DNA from: Sphagnum compactum
Taxonomy: Eukaryota > Bryophyta > Sphagnopsida > Sphagnales
Direction: 5' to 3'
Length of the DNA: 64,000 bases
Assembly: GCA_965153455.1 (NCBI GenBank)
Contig: OZ234494.1
Location: 4,278,001-4,342,000 of the forward strand
A program made the position numbers and the translations under genes. Shown piece after piece: positions 48,701 to 61,340 of this stretch. Within the stretch, counting starts at the first letter, position 1; the number at the start of each line of letters is the position of its first letter. The notes beneath the pieces are model-generated. The model had not been told where the DNA came from. It saw only the letters and a program-made list of their open reading frames with translations, and did no database searches.

Positions 48701-51700
48701 TTAATTAAACGTAGTGAAAGATAATATTGAAATTTAATTTTTTATTACGTGTAATTAATATAAACATATAATAATAATAGTAATGATAAATGTCGTTTGT
48801 AATAATTTTAAGAAGTATAATAAGATGGTTTGGATAAACTTGTAATATGGGCACAATATATTTAATAATTGTTTTACATGAAGTTTTAATATACTCAAAA
48901 TATACATTAATTAATGTAACCATAATATTGAGGCCATTTATGCTAATAATATATGAAAGTTGAAAAAATATTGAACCATGCCATTTCACATAATTTGAAC
49001 CATGTGATTAATTTGAAAATTTTCATCTCAAAAACTGATTTTTTCCAACAAAGATGTGATATATGTGTGAGAAATTGAAATTTTGACAAGTAATCACATT
49101 CACATGGAAGATGACAAGCATAACTAGATGGGCCATTTAAAAAATTTCATTAAATCCAAGATTTTAATGATTAATAAAACTTTAAAGTTAGTGTATTCAA
49201 AACGAAATAGTGGCCTTATTATACCAATGTATATTATAAATATACCCATTTAGATCCTTCAATATAGATAATGAAATGTTTATTATTTAAAAATAATATT
49301 ACATATTATTAATTTTGTAAAAATAATAATTGGGCAAGCCCATCCTTGGGTGGTACCACTAGGAACGTCACACCTTGATTTTCTTAGAACCATCAAACTT
49401 TGAAAAATCATAGGAAACACTTAAATAAATATTTTCATAAATTATTTTCAATGAGTTCATTTATTAGATTCCACATATTTTGAAATTTCAATAATATCAA
49501 GAATTTTTTTATTTCGATGTTTCTAATCATTGCATCTAGAAAAAGTTTAAAAAACGTAATGCTTGTTCTTTTTATTTAAACTTTTTGTTCAAGAACACAA
49601 ATTTGAAACATGATTGAATTTTTTTGGGGTAATTCTTTCTAATTAATTTGGAAGTTATTTTATTTTTAGGTTTTTATTAGGCAATTAATTGAGTAAGCAT
49701 AATTTAATTATGAATTTCCAAGTTAAAGCTACCAAATTTTCAAGGGGCCATTTTAATTTGGAATGTAAATTCTTAAAAAATTTCATTTTTCAAATTTCAA
49801 AATAAACTTCAAGCCATATATTAGTGCATGCAATCGATAAACATGAAAAAAAGAAAATTTCTAGTTGTGAAACATTTAAGGTAAATGGCCTAGGAAAATG
49901 ATTTGGTTGTTTTTTATTCTTTAACCATTCCTTGAGGTGGTTCTTAGTGGTACCACCCAAAAATCAGTTTGCACAAATGTAAGGCCCAAAAACCAAAATT
50001 GATACCCAAAATTAAATGTACAATATTTTTGGAACACTTATATTGTATGTATTATAATACTATACCCAAAAATGCCCCAAAAAGGGTCACTGTAATATCC
50101 TCTCACCCTGCACAAAACATTTGAAGATCTAATGGTTAGGATTCATTGAACTAATGAGATCAAGATTGCCCATGTGGCTACATGTTGAGACACCAAGTGT
50201 CGTTGTTTAAATTGTGACCAAATATTTATTATTCAATTAAATGATTTAGAAGTTGATGGTGGAGATGTGACAATCTTATGAGGAAATATATCTTGTTTGT
50301 CTTTCCTTAATATAGTCATGAATGACATGGCAACAAATGACATATATTACTAGTAGCATAAGTCATGAATATGATTTTATTGTGTTATCATGTAGTGGTA
50401 AATGACACTTATTCCTACAAATGGAGTCATAAGTGATGTAATTTATGCTATGTTTTGGCATCGTGGAATGTAAAAAATATGAACAAAATGCCATATAATG
50501 AAATCTGCACAATTTTATTTTTTCAAAAGACAAAATTGATTACAAGAAAATTATTATGTGCACACAAAATAATTAATCATCATCAGTAATAATGCAAAGC
50601 GTAAGTGTGTAATTACGTTAGTTTAATGAAGTGAGGGGAAGGGGTAAGGGAAAATGTTGTCCTTTTCAATTTGTAATTCATTCATTTGGTGGTTCACCTT
50701 AATGGGGTTGTTAAGAATAAAAGATGATAACTTGCAACCTTTTTTCATTATCGAACTAGTCATAACCACAAGCCTTGAATATTGTTTTTTTACACTTCTT
50801 AACAAAGGCATAATTGTGGATTCTTTCATATTTATAACATGTAGTTCTTATACCCTTGGGGTTTTTGGGTGTCACAAATTGTCGTCTCTCGATGTGAACA
50901 AATGTGAACAATTGATTTTCAAGTTTTTATAGAAGGGAGATATTTACAATTGGGATTTTCATATATTTTAGTCTTACCTTTAAAAGTAGCATTGTTGCAA
51001 CCTCCTTTAAGGTTGGGTATTTTGAAGTTCTTCACACAAATGCCTCGTCATATATAATTTGTTTTTATTCCTATTCAAAATCTTTGAATGTTTGCACAAA
51101 CATGGTTCGATATGTTTACATCAAATGAATTCACGATATGAAAAGTTTGAAAGGTCCATATTAAAACTCTTCGAATCACACTATCAATTTCAATGAGCCA
51201 TTGTCACTATAGTACATCTAAGGGGACCATGATCTACAACCATTGTGGAGCATTCACATCGTATGTTTTTCTTCAGTTGTTTCATTTACATTTGAATATT
51301 TCAAAACCCAGTTTTGTGTGATAGTTCTTTCCACACTTCTTCACATATGTGTTTGCATGGTCCCTTTTTGTATTTCATGCTTTTGTCACCCTAACCTTGG
51401 TTAGTATCCTTGTAAGTAACATTAAAGCATTAGAACTTTCAATCTTTTTTTTTCTTCATTCTTGTCATCTTTTATTAAAATTGTGATACAAAATTAGATT
51501 TAAAAAAAAAGGGCTACGATGTTACCTTTGAAATCTTTCAAATTAGTTTATATGTGGAAGTTATGAGCTTGTAAAATAGTGGGTTCATAATTTAATTTTC
51601 AAATAAATTCAAGACTTTTGAAATTTTTTGTCACATTGATCTAATCATTGACACCATTACAAAACATATTATAAGGATGAAAATGATGAATCTTCCCAAA

Positions 51701-53070
51701 TTTGGGATATAGTGAATGTCTCTCCTATAATTTTGTTTATGCATTATTTTTCTTTCAATTTGCACTAACCACCTTTTTTGGGGGGGGGTGGGGGGTTTGT
51801 GCAAATTAATTTCACTTTAAAGTTCAACTTGGTGAAATCATTCTACTCCCATCCAAAACTCCCATTCCCTCCTTTTCCTTGTGAAAATTATATAATGCAC
51901 TTTGGGTTTGCATTTCATTGTTAATTAAAAAATTGACATAATGTTTTACCCTCAATATAATTTGACAAATGTAAAGGTGAATTACTAATTTTGAACAAAC
52001 TTGTATCCTTTCATGTTTTGACTCCAACACAATTGCATTGCTTATAACTTGAACAATTTATTTTGGTTAACTTTCACAAATTTTTCTACAACATTTTGTA
52101 TTTGGCTAAGACTCTCCCATTTAACTTGAATCATTGGTTTTTTTCAATTTGTGTGCATCCATGGGTTGTGAGGTTGGCTTCCACATGTGACTTGAACAAT
52201 CTCACACAAGTTTTTGGTCACATTTAACTCTTTTCATTGATGAGTTGACATCACCCTTTCAAAAAATAAGGGTTGATGTCAACTCATCGATGTTGTCATG
52301 GTTAATTCAACATGTATAGCTTGACTTGCTTATCGTAGAAGCAAGAGGATTCATTACTAATTAGACTTAGCACATGCAAAGGAAAAGAGTTATCACAATT
52401 GACATCCAAAATATCAATTCCTCCCTTTAATAATCAAAATATTTGGATGTTAACACAAATAGATAAGTGGATGTTTCTTAACATGACTATGCGAACACAA
52501 CTCAAGGTCTAAAGGAGCAAATATAGATGCACTGCCACTTGTTGTTTTTGGTGAGCCAACATGTTTCTATTACATTTAAAAAGATGCCAACAACTTCCAT
52601 TTTATGCCTAGGAATAGAGGAAGTGGGTTTAATCATCTCTCAATTTCCCCCCTTCCAAACTCAACTGCCATACTTACTATCAACTTACAGGCAATTGATT
52701 CACTTATGATATCCGTTATCAAACAAACCCTAGTCTTCCAACACTTGACTTGTATCATCAATTCAACTTGAATTTAGGTGCTCTCCTTTTTTTTTACTTC
52801 CACTTCCTTTTCTGGAGTGGGTTCTTTATTGACAAGGGGCTCATCCCATAATTGGCTCTGCCCTTCAAAAGATATCCATAAGGATGACAAATATTCAACA
52901 TACTAAATTGGAAAGATCCGGTGAGGGAGGGCCCAAGTAGATGCTTGAGTTCTGCTGGAAGGAAATGTTTCTACGGTGGACTCCACATGGACACCAAACT
53001 TGGGCCCATTTTTGTATGCATCCCAAGTTCCAATATCTCTACCTACTCCATTGCAAATTCTCAGAAACCA
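48701..53070. other. AT-rich intergenic DNA
   Basis: No gene was found. A G run interrupted by a single T lies near 51780-51797. A strong hairpin at 52236-52291 is listed separately. Open frames of 60-94 codons are low in complexity. Confidence 0.5.
52236..52291. repeat. hairpin with 23-24-nt arms
   Basis: ATTGATGAGTTGACATCACC at the left pairs with GGTTGATGTCAACTCATCGAT at the right, with one or two mismatches or bulges. The loop is about 9 nt. Arm length and near-perfect pairing resemble a young microRNA precursor or a tiny foldback. Expression is unknown. Confidence 0.8.
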
Positions 53071-53300
53071 GTTGTGGCAAAAAGCTCCGGCAAGTACTAG
53101 AAAAGCAGTCCTAGGAGTGTACCTTCTAATGTACGTTTGACGGACGGGCGTGCGCTTTATCTAGAAAGGAAAAGCGCACAGGCTTATTAGAGTAGGGGAG
53201 CCGGTGCACTTCGTACCTTCCTGACGTTTTATGAGGACAGCCGTGGTTGTTGGGTAGGCCCGTAGGACGGGACAGTTAGTTGGGTGGGTGGCTGGGTGGG
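53071..53300. other. GC-rich patch beside the inverted-repeat element
   Basis: A GC-rich segment of about 230 bp precedes MITE copy 2. It contains a small hairpin, GTGCGCTTT at 53150-53158 with AAAGCGCAC at 53172-53180. No frame is convincing. Confidence 0.4.
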
Positions 53301-53694
53301 GGCCACAGTGAACTAGCACCCACCAGCACACCGTGAAGGATGGATGGATGGTAAGTTGTCAGGAAATAGTTTTCTGTTGGGTTTTCAGTTCCCTAGTTAA
53401 CCATCGTGGTTAGCTCAGTTGCTTTTTTCTTAACTACCTATTTATTAACAACCCACGAGCAGGTTGTTCGTAGGTAGATAGTAAAAACAGCCCATACCTA
53501 CTACCTACAAACCATTTACTTATCTAGTAATTACCTTTTTTTTAACCTATTTACATATATATGAGACCTACTTGCTACAAAATTGGTTGCCAAGGTGAAA
53601 CCAACTATTAACTCAGTTGAGGTTCATCCACAACTGAGTCATAACGGGTGTCCAGTGGATGGCGCACTGGTGGGGGTGCTGGTTCACTGTGGCC
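53301..53694. mobile_element. small inverted-repeat element (MITE-like), copy 2
   Basis: The left arm GGCCACAGTGAACTAGCACC at 53301 and the following ACCAG match the reverse complement of the right arm at 53667-53694 (CTGGTG, GGGGTGCTGGTTCACTGTGG), with one substitution and a 2-base length difference. The arms resemble those of the element at 6.2-6.45 kb. The interior is about 340 bp, non-coding, with GTTAACCATCGTGGTTAGC and AACTCAGTTG motifs. No target-site duplication is clear. Confidence 0.6.
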
Positions 53695-55984
53695 TGGTGG
53701 GGGAAGTTCACATCTTTGCTAACAAAAATATGTTTAACATTGTACCAGAGCAGCTTCAACACGTGTGCTGAATACGTAAACAATTCAAATTTGAAGAAGA
53801 TTCCAATCTGAAAATAGCAATTTGAAAATAGAATGTTTCACATGATTCTCTAATTTCCTTGGCAAAATTTTGTTTCTTTGATATGTTTACTTGTTTTGAA
53901 AATTTCACCATTATAAAAACATTTATTTTTAGAAATTATCCTTAAGATAGTGAAACAATTTTTTTGTGAAAATATGAAGCTCAGGTGTTGGAAACCATCA
54001 TAATTATTGCAGGTTAAAAATCTGAATAATGTCACTCCTCATTATGACAATATCATAGAACATCATGGAAAAAGAAATTTTCAAATTTATAAAAACGAGT
54101 TTTCAAAAAAATATATAATTATTCAGTTTGTTGTTGGTCAATGTGGAGTCTGCCCCTTGGCTATGTCTTGGGGTACCCTAATTACTAGTGAGGTACAAGT
54201 TGAACTCAAGTCAATTTGAGCCCACAAAATTGATAGAAAAGCACAAAACTGATTTTTTAAAAAAAAATTCAACTCCAAAAAAGGAAAAATAATTACAAAT
54301 TTATAAAGAAAGTTTTTGGAATTTCAACTTGTATCTAGAGACGTGAACTGAATCTAAATCCTGAAATCCTGAATTATATGCATCAGCAAAAGGCTGTAAA
54401 TATTCAATATAATTAATCTGGGCAGGTCTAAAATCTGATGAGAGGTGAGATATTAAATTCTGATTTTCTAAATGGTTGTAAATAATTGTAAGCTGACAGT
54501 TATAAAAAGAAATCACCAGACCAGTGGTCTTTTTTTGTTTCAGTGTTTTATTTTGCAAAAGTGGCAAAGTTTTGCTGCATTTTTATTTTCTTTTAGTGAA
54601 AACCCGCAATTTTCCAAAACTTTGTCCACAAAATGACTAAATAGTGAAAATCGGTCACCAAAACATGCACTGCCATTCTTGAATTTAACCTTGTACAAAG
54701 GGAGATAATAAGCATTTATTATATGAACCACATTTAGACTTCCTTCTCATAATATTATTAAGAAGTTAATAACCCTTGAAATTCTGTTAGAATTATCAAA
54801 GATTTTCTTAAAGTAAATCTTTCAAAGGTTAAATATGTTAATATTTCAAATATGCATATTTTAATAGGTTAAAAATTACTGCCAACAGTGAACATTAAAA
54901 TTTAGGGCATTGTAAACCTAAAAAATATGGAGTCAGAAAAGTACTTTACTTCCCTGGTATTTGAGCAGCATTTATAGTTACATATCGTACTTGTCACTGT
55001 GCTTCGTACTTTGTCACTATGCTTCGACATTAAATAATTCTCAAAATGAAAAATGGAAAAGACAAAAAACACTACATGAACGTCACCATGGATATATATG
55101 AGAACGTCACGAAAGCGTCATGTAAATTTTTTTGTGTTCCAAATTCTTTGTTGTTAAAAAAATCTTCAATAATTCGAAAGAAAAAAAGTTTTCATGAATA
55201 TTTTGTCACTGTTTTACGGAACTTTTAGTTTTGTGGAGTATTTATTTTGTCATTGTTCTACAGTTTGAATATATGTTGTTGAACGCGTTATCAATGAATG
55301 CAAGATCTTCCTAGGGATGCTTGTCAATTGATGTTAGTTACCTCAAAACATTGCAAAACAAAAACCCTATCCCCAACATTCTTGCATTAGTCTCTTCCAA
55401 CTTGTAAGATTATTCTTACATAAAAAAGAGAAGGAAAAAATAGATCCCTATGGTTCCTTTTTAGAGAAGAACGGCTCAACAAGGGTCCCTTCTTACTTCC
55501 TAGGTGCTGCCAAGACCGCCAAGCTGCTTAGGGCAGGCCGCTGTTGAGAAAGGAGGAATTCAATTTGGGGCCCTTCTGTACAGAATAAAGAGATTGCACA
55601 AAAGTTTGAGTATTATTTGCGGGCCACCTTTTTCAGTGGAATCTTTCCTCTGTGAAAGACAAGCTATTCAGCTTTCAAAACACTTCTCATTTCTTTTCTG
55701 CGGCAATACTTATATTCTAACGTGACGATTTTGAAAAGAAATTCCTTATAATGGGGGGACTTTGGGCCATTTAAAAGAATAGAAAATCCTTTGTAGCTCT
55801 TGCACTGGCTTTGTTTTTTTCAATAGCTAGAAAGTAGGGTTCTTGTTGCAGGTGAGAAGACGAAAGTGACAAAAAATTGATCTCCAGTTTCGTGTAACGT
55901 GCATGATGCTCATCATCTCGATCCCCACCAATTACTCCCTGTCATGCCGACGCACAAAGAAGATCAGAAAAAGAAGGTGGTCGT
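53695..55984. other. AT-rich intergenic DNA upstream of the K+ transporter
   Basis: No gene was found. A short duplication, CGTACTTGTCACTGTGCTT and CGTACTTTGTCACTATGCTT, lies near 54987-55025. Composition becomes more mixed from about 55.45 kb, as the transporter gene's promoter region is approached. Confidence 0.45.
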
Positions 55985-55992
55985 TCAGTCTG

Positions 55993-56545
55993 AAGTCTGT
56001 CGAGGACGCACACCAACGCGGTTCAGCATAATAATCTCTCTCACTGTTTTCTTGTCAGTCGAGGACATACAACGGTTTAGCATAGTTTCTTTAACTGTTT
56101 TTTTGTCGCCGTTTCCGGTTTTGTTTATCATCTCCAGAGAAATAAGAACTGTAGAACGAAGAAACGATAACCAAACCTGATGAACCTCGCACACCAGAAA
56201 GATCCGAAAAACGAGAAGGTCAGTCGAGGATAGACCACAGTTTGGCATATCTATCTGATTGTTCTTTTGTCGCTGTTTTCGGTTTTGTTTATCATCTCCA
56301 GAGAAAAAGAACTGTGGAACGAAGAAACGAATAGCAAATCTGATGAACCTGTACAACGGAAGAAGACCCAAAAAGGACAAGGTCAGTCAGTCGAGGAGAC
56401 ACACCAACACGGTTCAGCATAATAATCTCTCTCACTGTTTTCTTGTCGCTTTTTTCGGCTTTGTTTTTTCATCATCTCCAGAGAAAAAAGGAAAGGTAGA
56501 AGGAAGAAACGAAAAGCAAATCTGATGAACCTCGCACCTTGTAGT
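55993..56545 (+). repeat. 165-bp tandem repeats upstream of the K+ transporter
   Basis: Three full units of about 165 bp (near 56048, 56214 and 56381) follow a partial one. Each runs GTCGAGGA, TTCAGCAT or TTTGGCAT, CTTTTGTCGC, GGTTTTGTTTATCATCTCC, AGAGAAA and ends near GATGAACCTCGCAC. The last unit and the initial partial one share a longer match than either has with the middle units. The array ends about 165 bp before the transporter ATG, so it lies in the promoter or leader. Confidence 0.85.
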
Positions 56546-56709
56546 TGTCAGAGCAAAATATCGGCAGAATAAACAGCAAACATTCCCCCTCTCTTTGTCT
56601 CCAGAAACAAAGATCGGGATATTACAAACTGCAAGCAAACATACCGCTGTTATTCCGCAAAGGAAACACGGAGAATAAGCAATCCGGCAAGCTCCGAGGG
56701 CCGTGAGCA
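56546..56709 (+). promoter_or_regulatory. leader of the K+ transporter gene
   Basis: This stretch of about 165 bp has moderate GC and ends in GAGCAATGGCT, a good plant start context. It probably contains the 5' UTR. Confidence 0.4.
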
Positions 56710-59700
56710 ATGGCTGGATCTAATGGCGACTATGACGACCGGGGCGGCCAAGGTCGCGGCCAAGGGAGGATGCGGAACCTGGACCGAACTTTGGACCAGC
56801 CGCTCGGCTTGGAAGCCGAGCGCGTGAGCAGTATGCGTAACCAGAAGGTGAGCTCCTCTTACGCGAAAATCATATGGAATCGATTGTCTTGGCTGTCGAC
56901 TGGTTGCGCATGATTTGAAACCAATTAAAACTGAATCTTGTGCAGGTATTGCCAGCAGCAGTGACCTTGCATCTAGCTTTCCAGAGTTTGGGGATAGCGT
57001 ATGGAGACTTGGGCGCATCTCCACTGTACGTGTTCCGAAGCACATTTCCTCAAGGCATCACAAACAAGCAGGATGTGATTGGAGCGCTCTCTCTTATCAT
57101 CTACACCGTCACCTTCATTCCTCTCATCAAGTACATGTTTATTGTTTTGAAGGCCGATGACAATGGTGAAGGTATTATATTCAACTCATCATCCGAGCTT
57201 CCATTTCTGGGTGATTGATAAATTTGGTCTTTTGTGTGGCTTCTTTGCATTATGGAGGTGTTGATTCGAACTTGTTCTCTTCTTCTTCATGTTCAATCCC
57301 TGCCCTCATGGGGAAGGGACTTTGTGCATGGTAGGATTTGGACTTCATATGTGTAGAAGTTTGTAGTTTTTGCACACTTGGATGTCTGTGTGTCTAAAAT
57401 TATAAGTAGGATAAAAGATTTCACACAAGCATACTGTGCGTTGTAGGGGGAACATTTGCATTGTACTCATTGCTCTGTCGACATTGCAATATAAGTTCAT
57501 TACCAAATCGGCATCCGACAGATGAGGAACTATCCACATTTGTTGTGGACCGTCAGCACCCAAAGACTTACCTGCAGAAGAAACTGGAGGGTAGCCATGT
57601 TCTGCAAAGACTTCTCTTGGGGCTAGTTCTTGTTGGCACTTCCATGGTGATTGGTGATGGCATATTAACCCCTGCGATTTCAGGTGTTCCAGTAGACTTT
57701 CAAAGCTTATATTTATATTCATCCTTGTCAGTCACTACAGTGGTATTTCTTTGCATATTCTTCTTCCATTTGATGATTGTTGCACTGGGTGACTTGTAGT
57801 TACCTCAAAAGTGTGGTGATGTTTTATGCAGTTCTATCAGCAGTAAGTGGAATCAAAGAGGCATCAAGTTCTTTGAATGATAGTAAGCACTGCTTACCAA
57901 GCTGATTATGTCTGGAATTTCTGTGCAAACTGTTTGGCTCTTGTGCTATGGAATATATGTGAGCTGGATGGGACTGTTGACTGAATCGCCTCAGTTCTCT
58001 TTTTTGGCAGATGTGGTGACAATCGTATCTTTGGTGATCATAGTCAGTTTGTTCAGCATGCAGTGTTTTGGTACAGCGAGGGTAGGGTTTTTTTTTGCTC
58101 CAGTTTTTCTGCTGTGGTTTGTTTGTATTGCACTTATTGGAATCTACAACATCACCCAGAATGACAAAGGCATATTTCAAGCTTTTTCTCCTCTTCAGAT
58201 TTTTTACTTTTTCAAGAGAAACAAGAGGGCAGGATGGGAACATCTTGGAGGTGTTGTGCTTTGCATAACAGGCAAGCAGCATCTCATCATTCAAACATTC
58301 AGGCACTTATATCCTTTGTAAATGACATTTTAGGGCATCGTCTAATGTTCCATTTGTTCACCTGGAATGGTGTGGCTCAATGTTTGATATGCAATTCAGA
58401 CATCTTGTTGCTGCTTTCTAATGGCAGGAAGATCTCAGTGAAATGGCAATGGAGCCATTGAATTGAGTGGTGTTTTATGCTCTGTTGCTCAAATGTACTG
58501 CAGGGACTGAAGCGTTGTTTGCTGATTTGGGCCATTTCACTTACAGATCTATTCAGGTAAAGAATGCAGCCAAGCTGTAAATTTTCCTGGGACTCTGGTG
58601 ATCCCCCTGATGGGTTAGTATGAAAGTGACAGGGTGTTATTCTTGGTGATGCTGATGGTGCTCCTCTTGTTGTTGCAGATTGCCTTCTCAACAGTTGTTT
58701 ATCCCTCGCTCTTGCTAGCTTATCTTGGTCAGGCTGCATTTCTTCTAAATTATCCTGAACATTCGGACAACCCATTTTACAAATCACTTCCAGGCAAGTG
58801 ATCTCATCTCTATCTCTCTGGATTGTTCTCTGTCAATGCATGCATCATTGCCAAGGTCATAAGCCTACTGCTAGGTTCCATTCCATGATATGTCACCTTT
58901 TGACAAGTCAGGTAGGATCAGGATGGTACTATCACAGGCTGTCTCACAAAGAAATCTACATGGAGTTAGCTTCTCCCATGTGTCAGGGCTTGTGAGGGAG
59001 CTTGGAAGATATGGAACAAGAGCCTCATGGTGTGCAGTCATATTGTAGAAGATGGGTATTGGGTTTGACTGAGCAAAGATGGCATTTCATAATGTGTCAG
59101 GTTTTCCTGTTCTAGAGGCTGTGAGTAGCAAAACTGTAGGTAGGGAATCACAGATAACCTTCATCTCTCATCCCTGTCAAATAATATGCAGAGATGGTGC
59201 TTGTTGTTTGAAGCTGTAAAGCGTAATAAATATTTTTCTATGTCTAGAGTGAGACATATAATAGGCAGTTGATCTCTTGATAACTTTTCAGTGATCCTTA
59301 GGCTGTCCAAGTCTTGATGACAGTTAGTGGACTTGCTTTGTTCAGTTAAACTTTACTGGCCCATGTTTGTCCTGGCAACTTTAGCGGCCATTATTGCAAG
59401 TCAGGCGATAATTTCTGCCACATTCTCAATTGTGAAACAGTCCATTGCTCTGGGCTGTTTCCCGCGTGTAAAGATCGTGCACACTTCAGATCAATTCCAG
59501 GGCCAGATTTACATTCCTGAAATCAACTGGCTTCTTATGATTCTCTGCCTTGTCATCACTGCGGGGTTCAGAGACACCAGACAAATCGGCAATGCTTACG
59601 GTATTTTATCTCATCTTTGTTTGTTTGATCATTCTGATTTTATTTTTGCTACTGGAAAAAATGTATATGTAGAGCATACTGTATACACATCAAAATTTTG

Positions 59701-60873
59701 TAAACATAGTTAGTCAGTATGCTTTTTTAACATTACATTCAGATAGCTAAACTATTTGTTGCTCTTTGTACAGGAATTGCAGTGGTTGCAGTGATGCTGG
59801 TGACAACATATCTCATGACACTTGTAATACTCATGGTGTGGCACAAGCCTCTCATTGTGGGCTTGGTGTTTCTGCTGCTGTTTGGATCAGTTGAATCCGT
59901 CTATGTCTCATCAGTTTTATTCAAGGTGAAGCAAGGGGGATGGGTTCCACTTGTTATAGCAGTTGCCTTTGGCAGCATCATGTATGTGTGGAACTATGGG
60001 ACTCTTAAACGCTTCGAGTATGAAATTCAGAACAAGGTATCTGTGGGATGGTTGTTGGGACTGGGTCCAAGCCTTGGCTTGGTACGTGTGCCTGGCATTG
60101 GACTTGTATACACAGATCTCGCCCATGGGGTTACGCCCCTCTTCTCACACTTCATTACCCACCTTCCAGCAATTCACTCCACTGTTGTCTTTGTTTGTAT
60201 CAAATACTTGCCTGTCAGCACGGTTCCACAGGAGGAGCGTTTCCTTACTCGCCGTATTGGTACCAAGGCTTACTCCATGTATCGATGCGCTGCAAGGTAT
60301 GGCTATAGAGACTTGCATAAGAAGGATGATGATTTTGAGTACCTGCTGTTCCAAAGTTTGATAAGATTCAATGAACTTGAAGCACTGCAAAATTCTTTTG
60401 GTGCTGATTCCATGGCTTCCAGTTGGACACCAGAAGAGAGAAGTGTCTCATCTCTGCCAGCTCTGGAGATGGTCCCAGTCATGGGGAACTCAATGTTGCA
60501 GGGTGATGGTTTGGAGAAGAATTCAGCATATGCTGATTCTTCAATACAACCCCCAAGTATGTCTGAAGGTTTCTCCCAAGAGATTAGTGCAGCAACTGAG
60601 CATCAAGGTGCACATTTTCAAACAAGCCCCATTACTACTTGTGAACAAGATATACACAATGAGCTCAGATCCTTGATGAGGGCTAAAGATGCAGGAGTGA
60701 CTTACCTTATTGGTGACACTGTTGTGAAAGCAAGAAGGGATGCACACTATTTGAAGAAGCTTGCAATTAATCATGCATATACATTCCTGCGACAGACTTG
60801 TCGTGAGAGCACTGTTGCTTTGAACATCCCTCATGAAAGCTTGTTGCAAGTGGGCATGATTTACTATGTATAA
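56710..60873 (+). CDS. KUP/HAK/KT family potassium transporter, 9 exons
   Basis: Exons: 56710-56847, 56946-57171, 57447-57683, 57832-57882, 58011-58271, 58504-58556, 58679-58793, 59346-59600, 59774-60873. They total 2436 nt and encode 811 residues, the usual size for the family, with all joins in frame. The protein should carry K+ across the plasma membrane or tonoplast. Family motifs in order are [12 protein letters not shown] (65-76), [10 protein letters not shown] (191-200), [76 protein letters not shown] and a C-terminal [12 protein letters not shown]. Hydrophobic segments are spread through residues 47-480 as expected of 10-12 membrane helices. The C-terminal cytosolic domain contains a divergent Ser-rich stretch before [11 protein letters not shown]. 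Introns 5 and 7 use GC donors. The start ATG sits in a good context. The paralogue number cannot be assigned. Confidence 0.95.
58272..58503 (+). other. GC-AG intron of the K+ transporter (intron 5)
   Basis: The donor is ATAACAG|GCAAGC and the acceptor TACTGCAG|GGACTG. The join restores [15 protein letters not shown], one of the best conserved parts of the family. A GT donor would disrupt it. Confidence 0.85.
58794..59345 (+). other. GC-AG intron of the K+ transporter (intron 7)
   Basis: The donor is CTTCCAG|GCAAGT and the acceptor TTTGTTCAG|TTAAAC. The join gives [16 protein letters not shown] in frame, as the family requires. Confidence 0.85.
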
Positions 60874-61340
60874 TAACTTATTTCTTCCATTTCTCATACA
60901 TATAGATGGGAAATTTCAGCACCTGTGATTATTTTTTAAACTACTGCAAACATAAGGTTGAACAAGAATCAATCATTCTTGTCGTGCAGGAATGAATGTG
61001 CAGGAATATTCATTCTCTTGAGAAATTCTCATGAAGTCTTGTAGGAAGAAGCCACTTCTTGTAGCTAATGTGGAGGAGGTCTTTGTTTTGTAGTCAATAG
61101 TTTTGCAACTATAGAGTTATTTTCTCAAAGGCATAGATTAAATCGTCGATAGATACCACACCATTACACCAGTATTTTGTAGAATACATTGGCACAGACT
61201 TGAGAGGTGCCATCCAGTGTAGTACAATTCTCTCTTTTTCAAAGAAAGAACAAGTGGGTAAGGGTGGCAAACACAAAACAGTAGCAACAAGTTAAATGGG
61301 GCATTGTGTTTGACACATTTGCAGTACAATGCTCAACATG
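60874..61340 (+). other. K+ transporter 3' UTR region
   Basis: Mixed composition continues for about 450 bp after the stop codon and then turns AT-rich, consistent with a 3' UTR. The poly(A) site cannot be placed. Confidence 0.4.
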
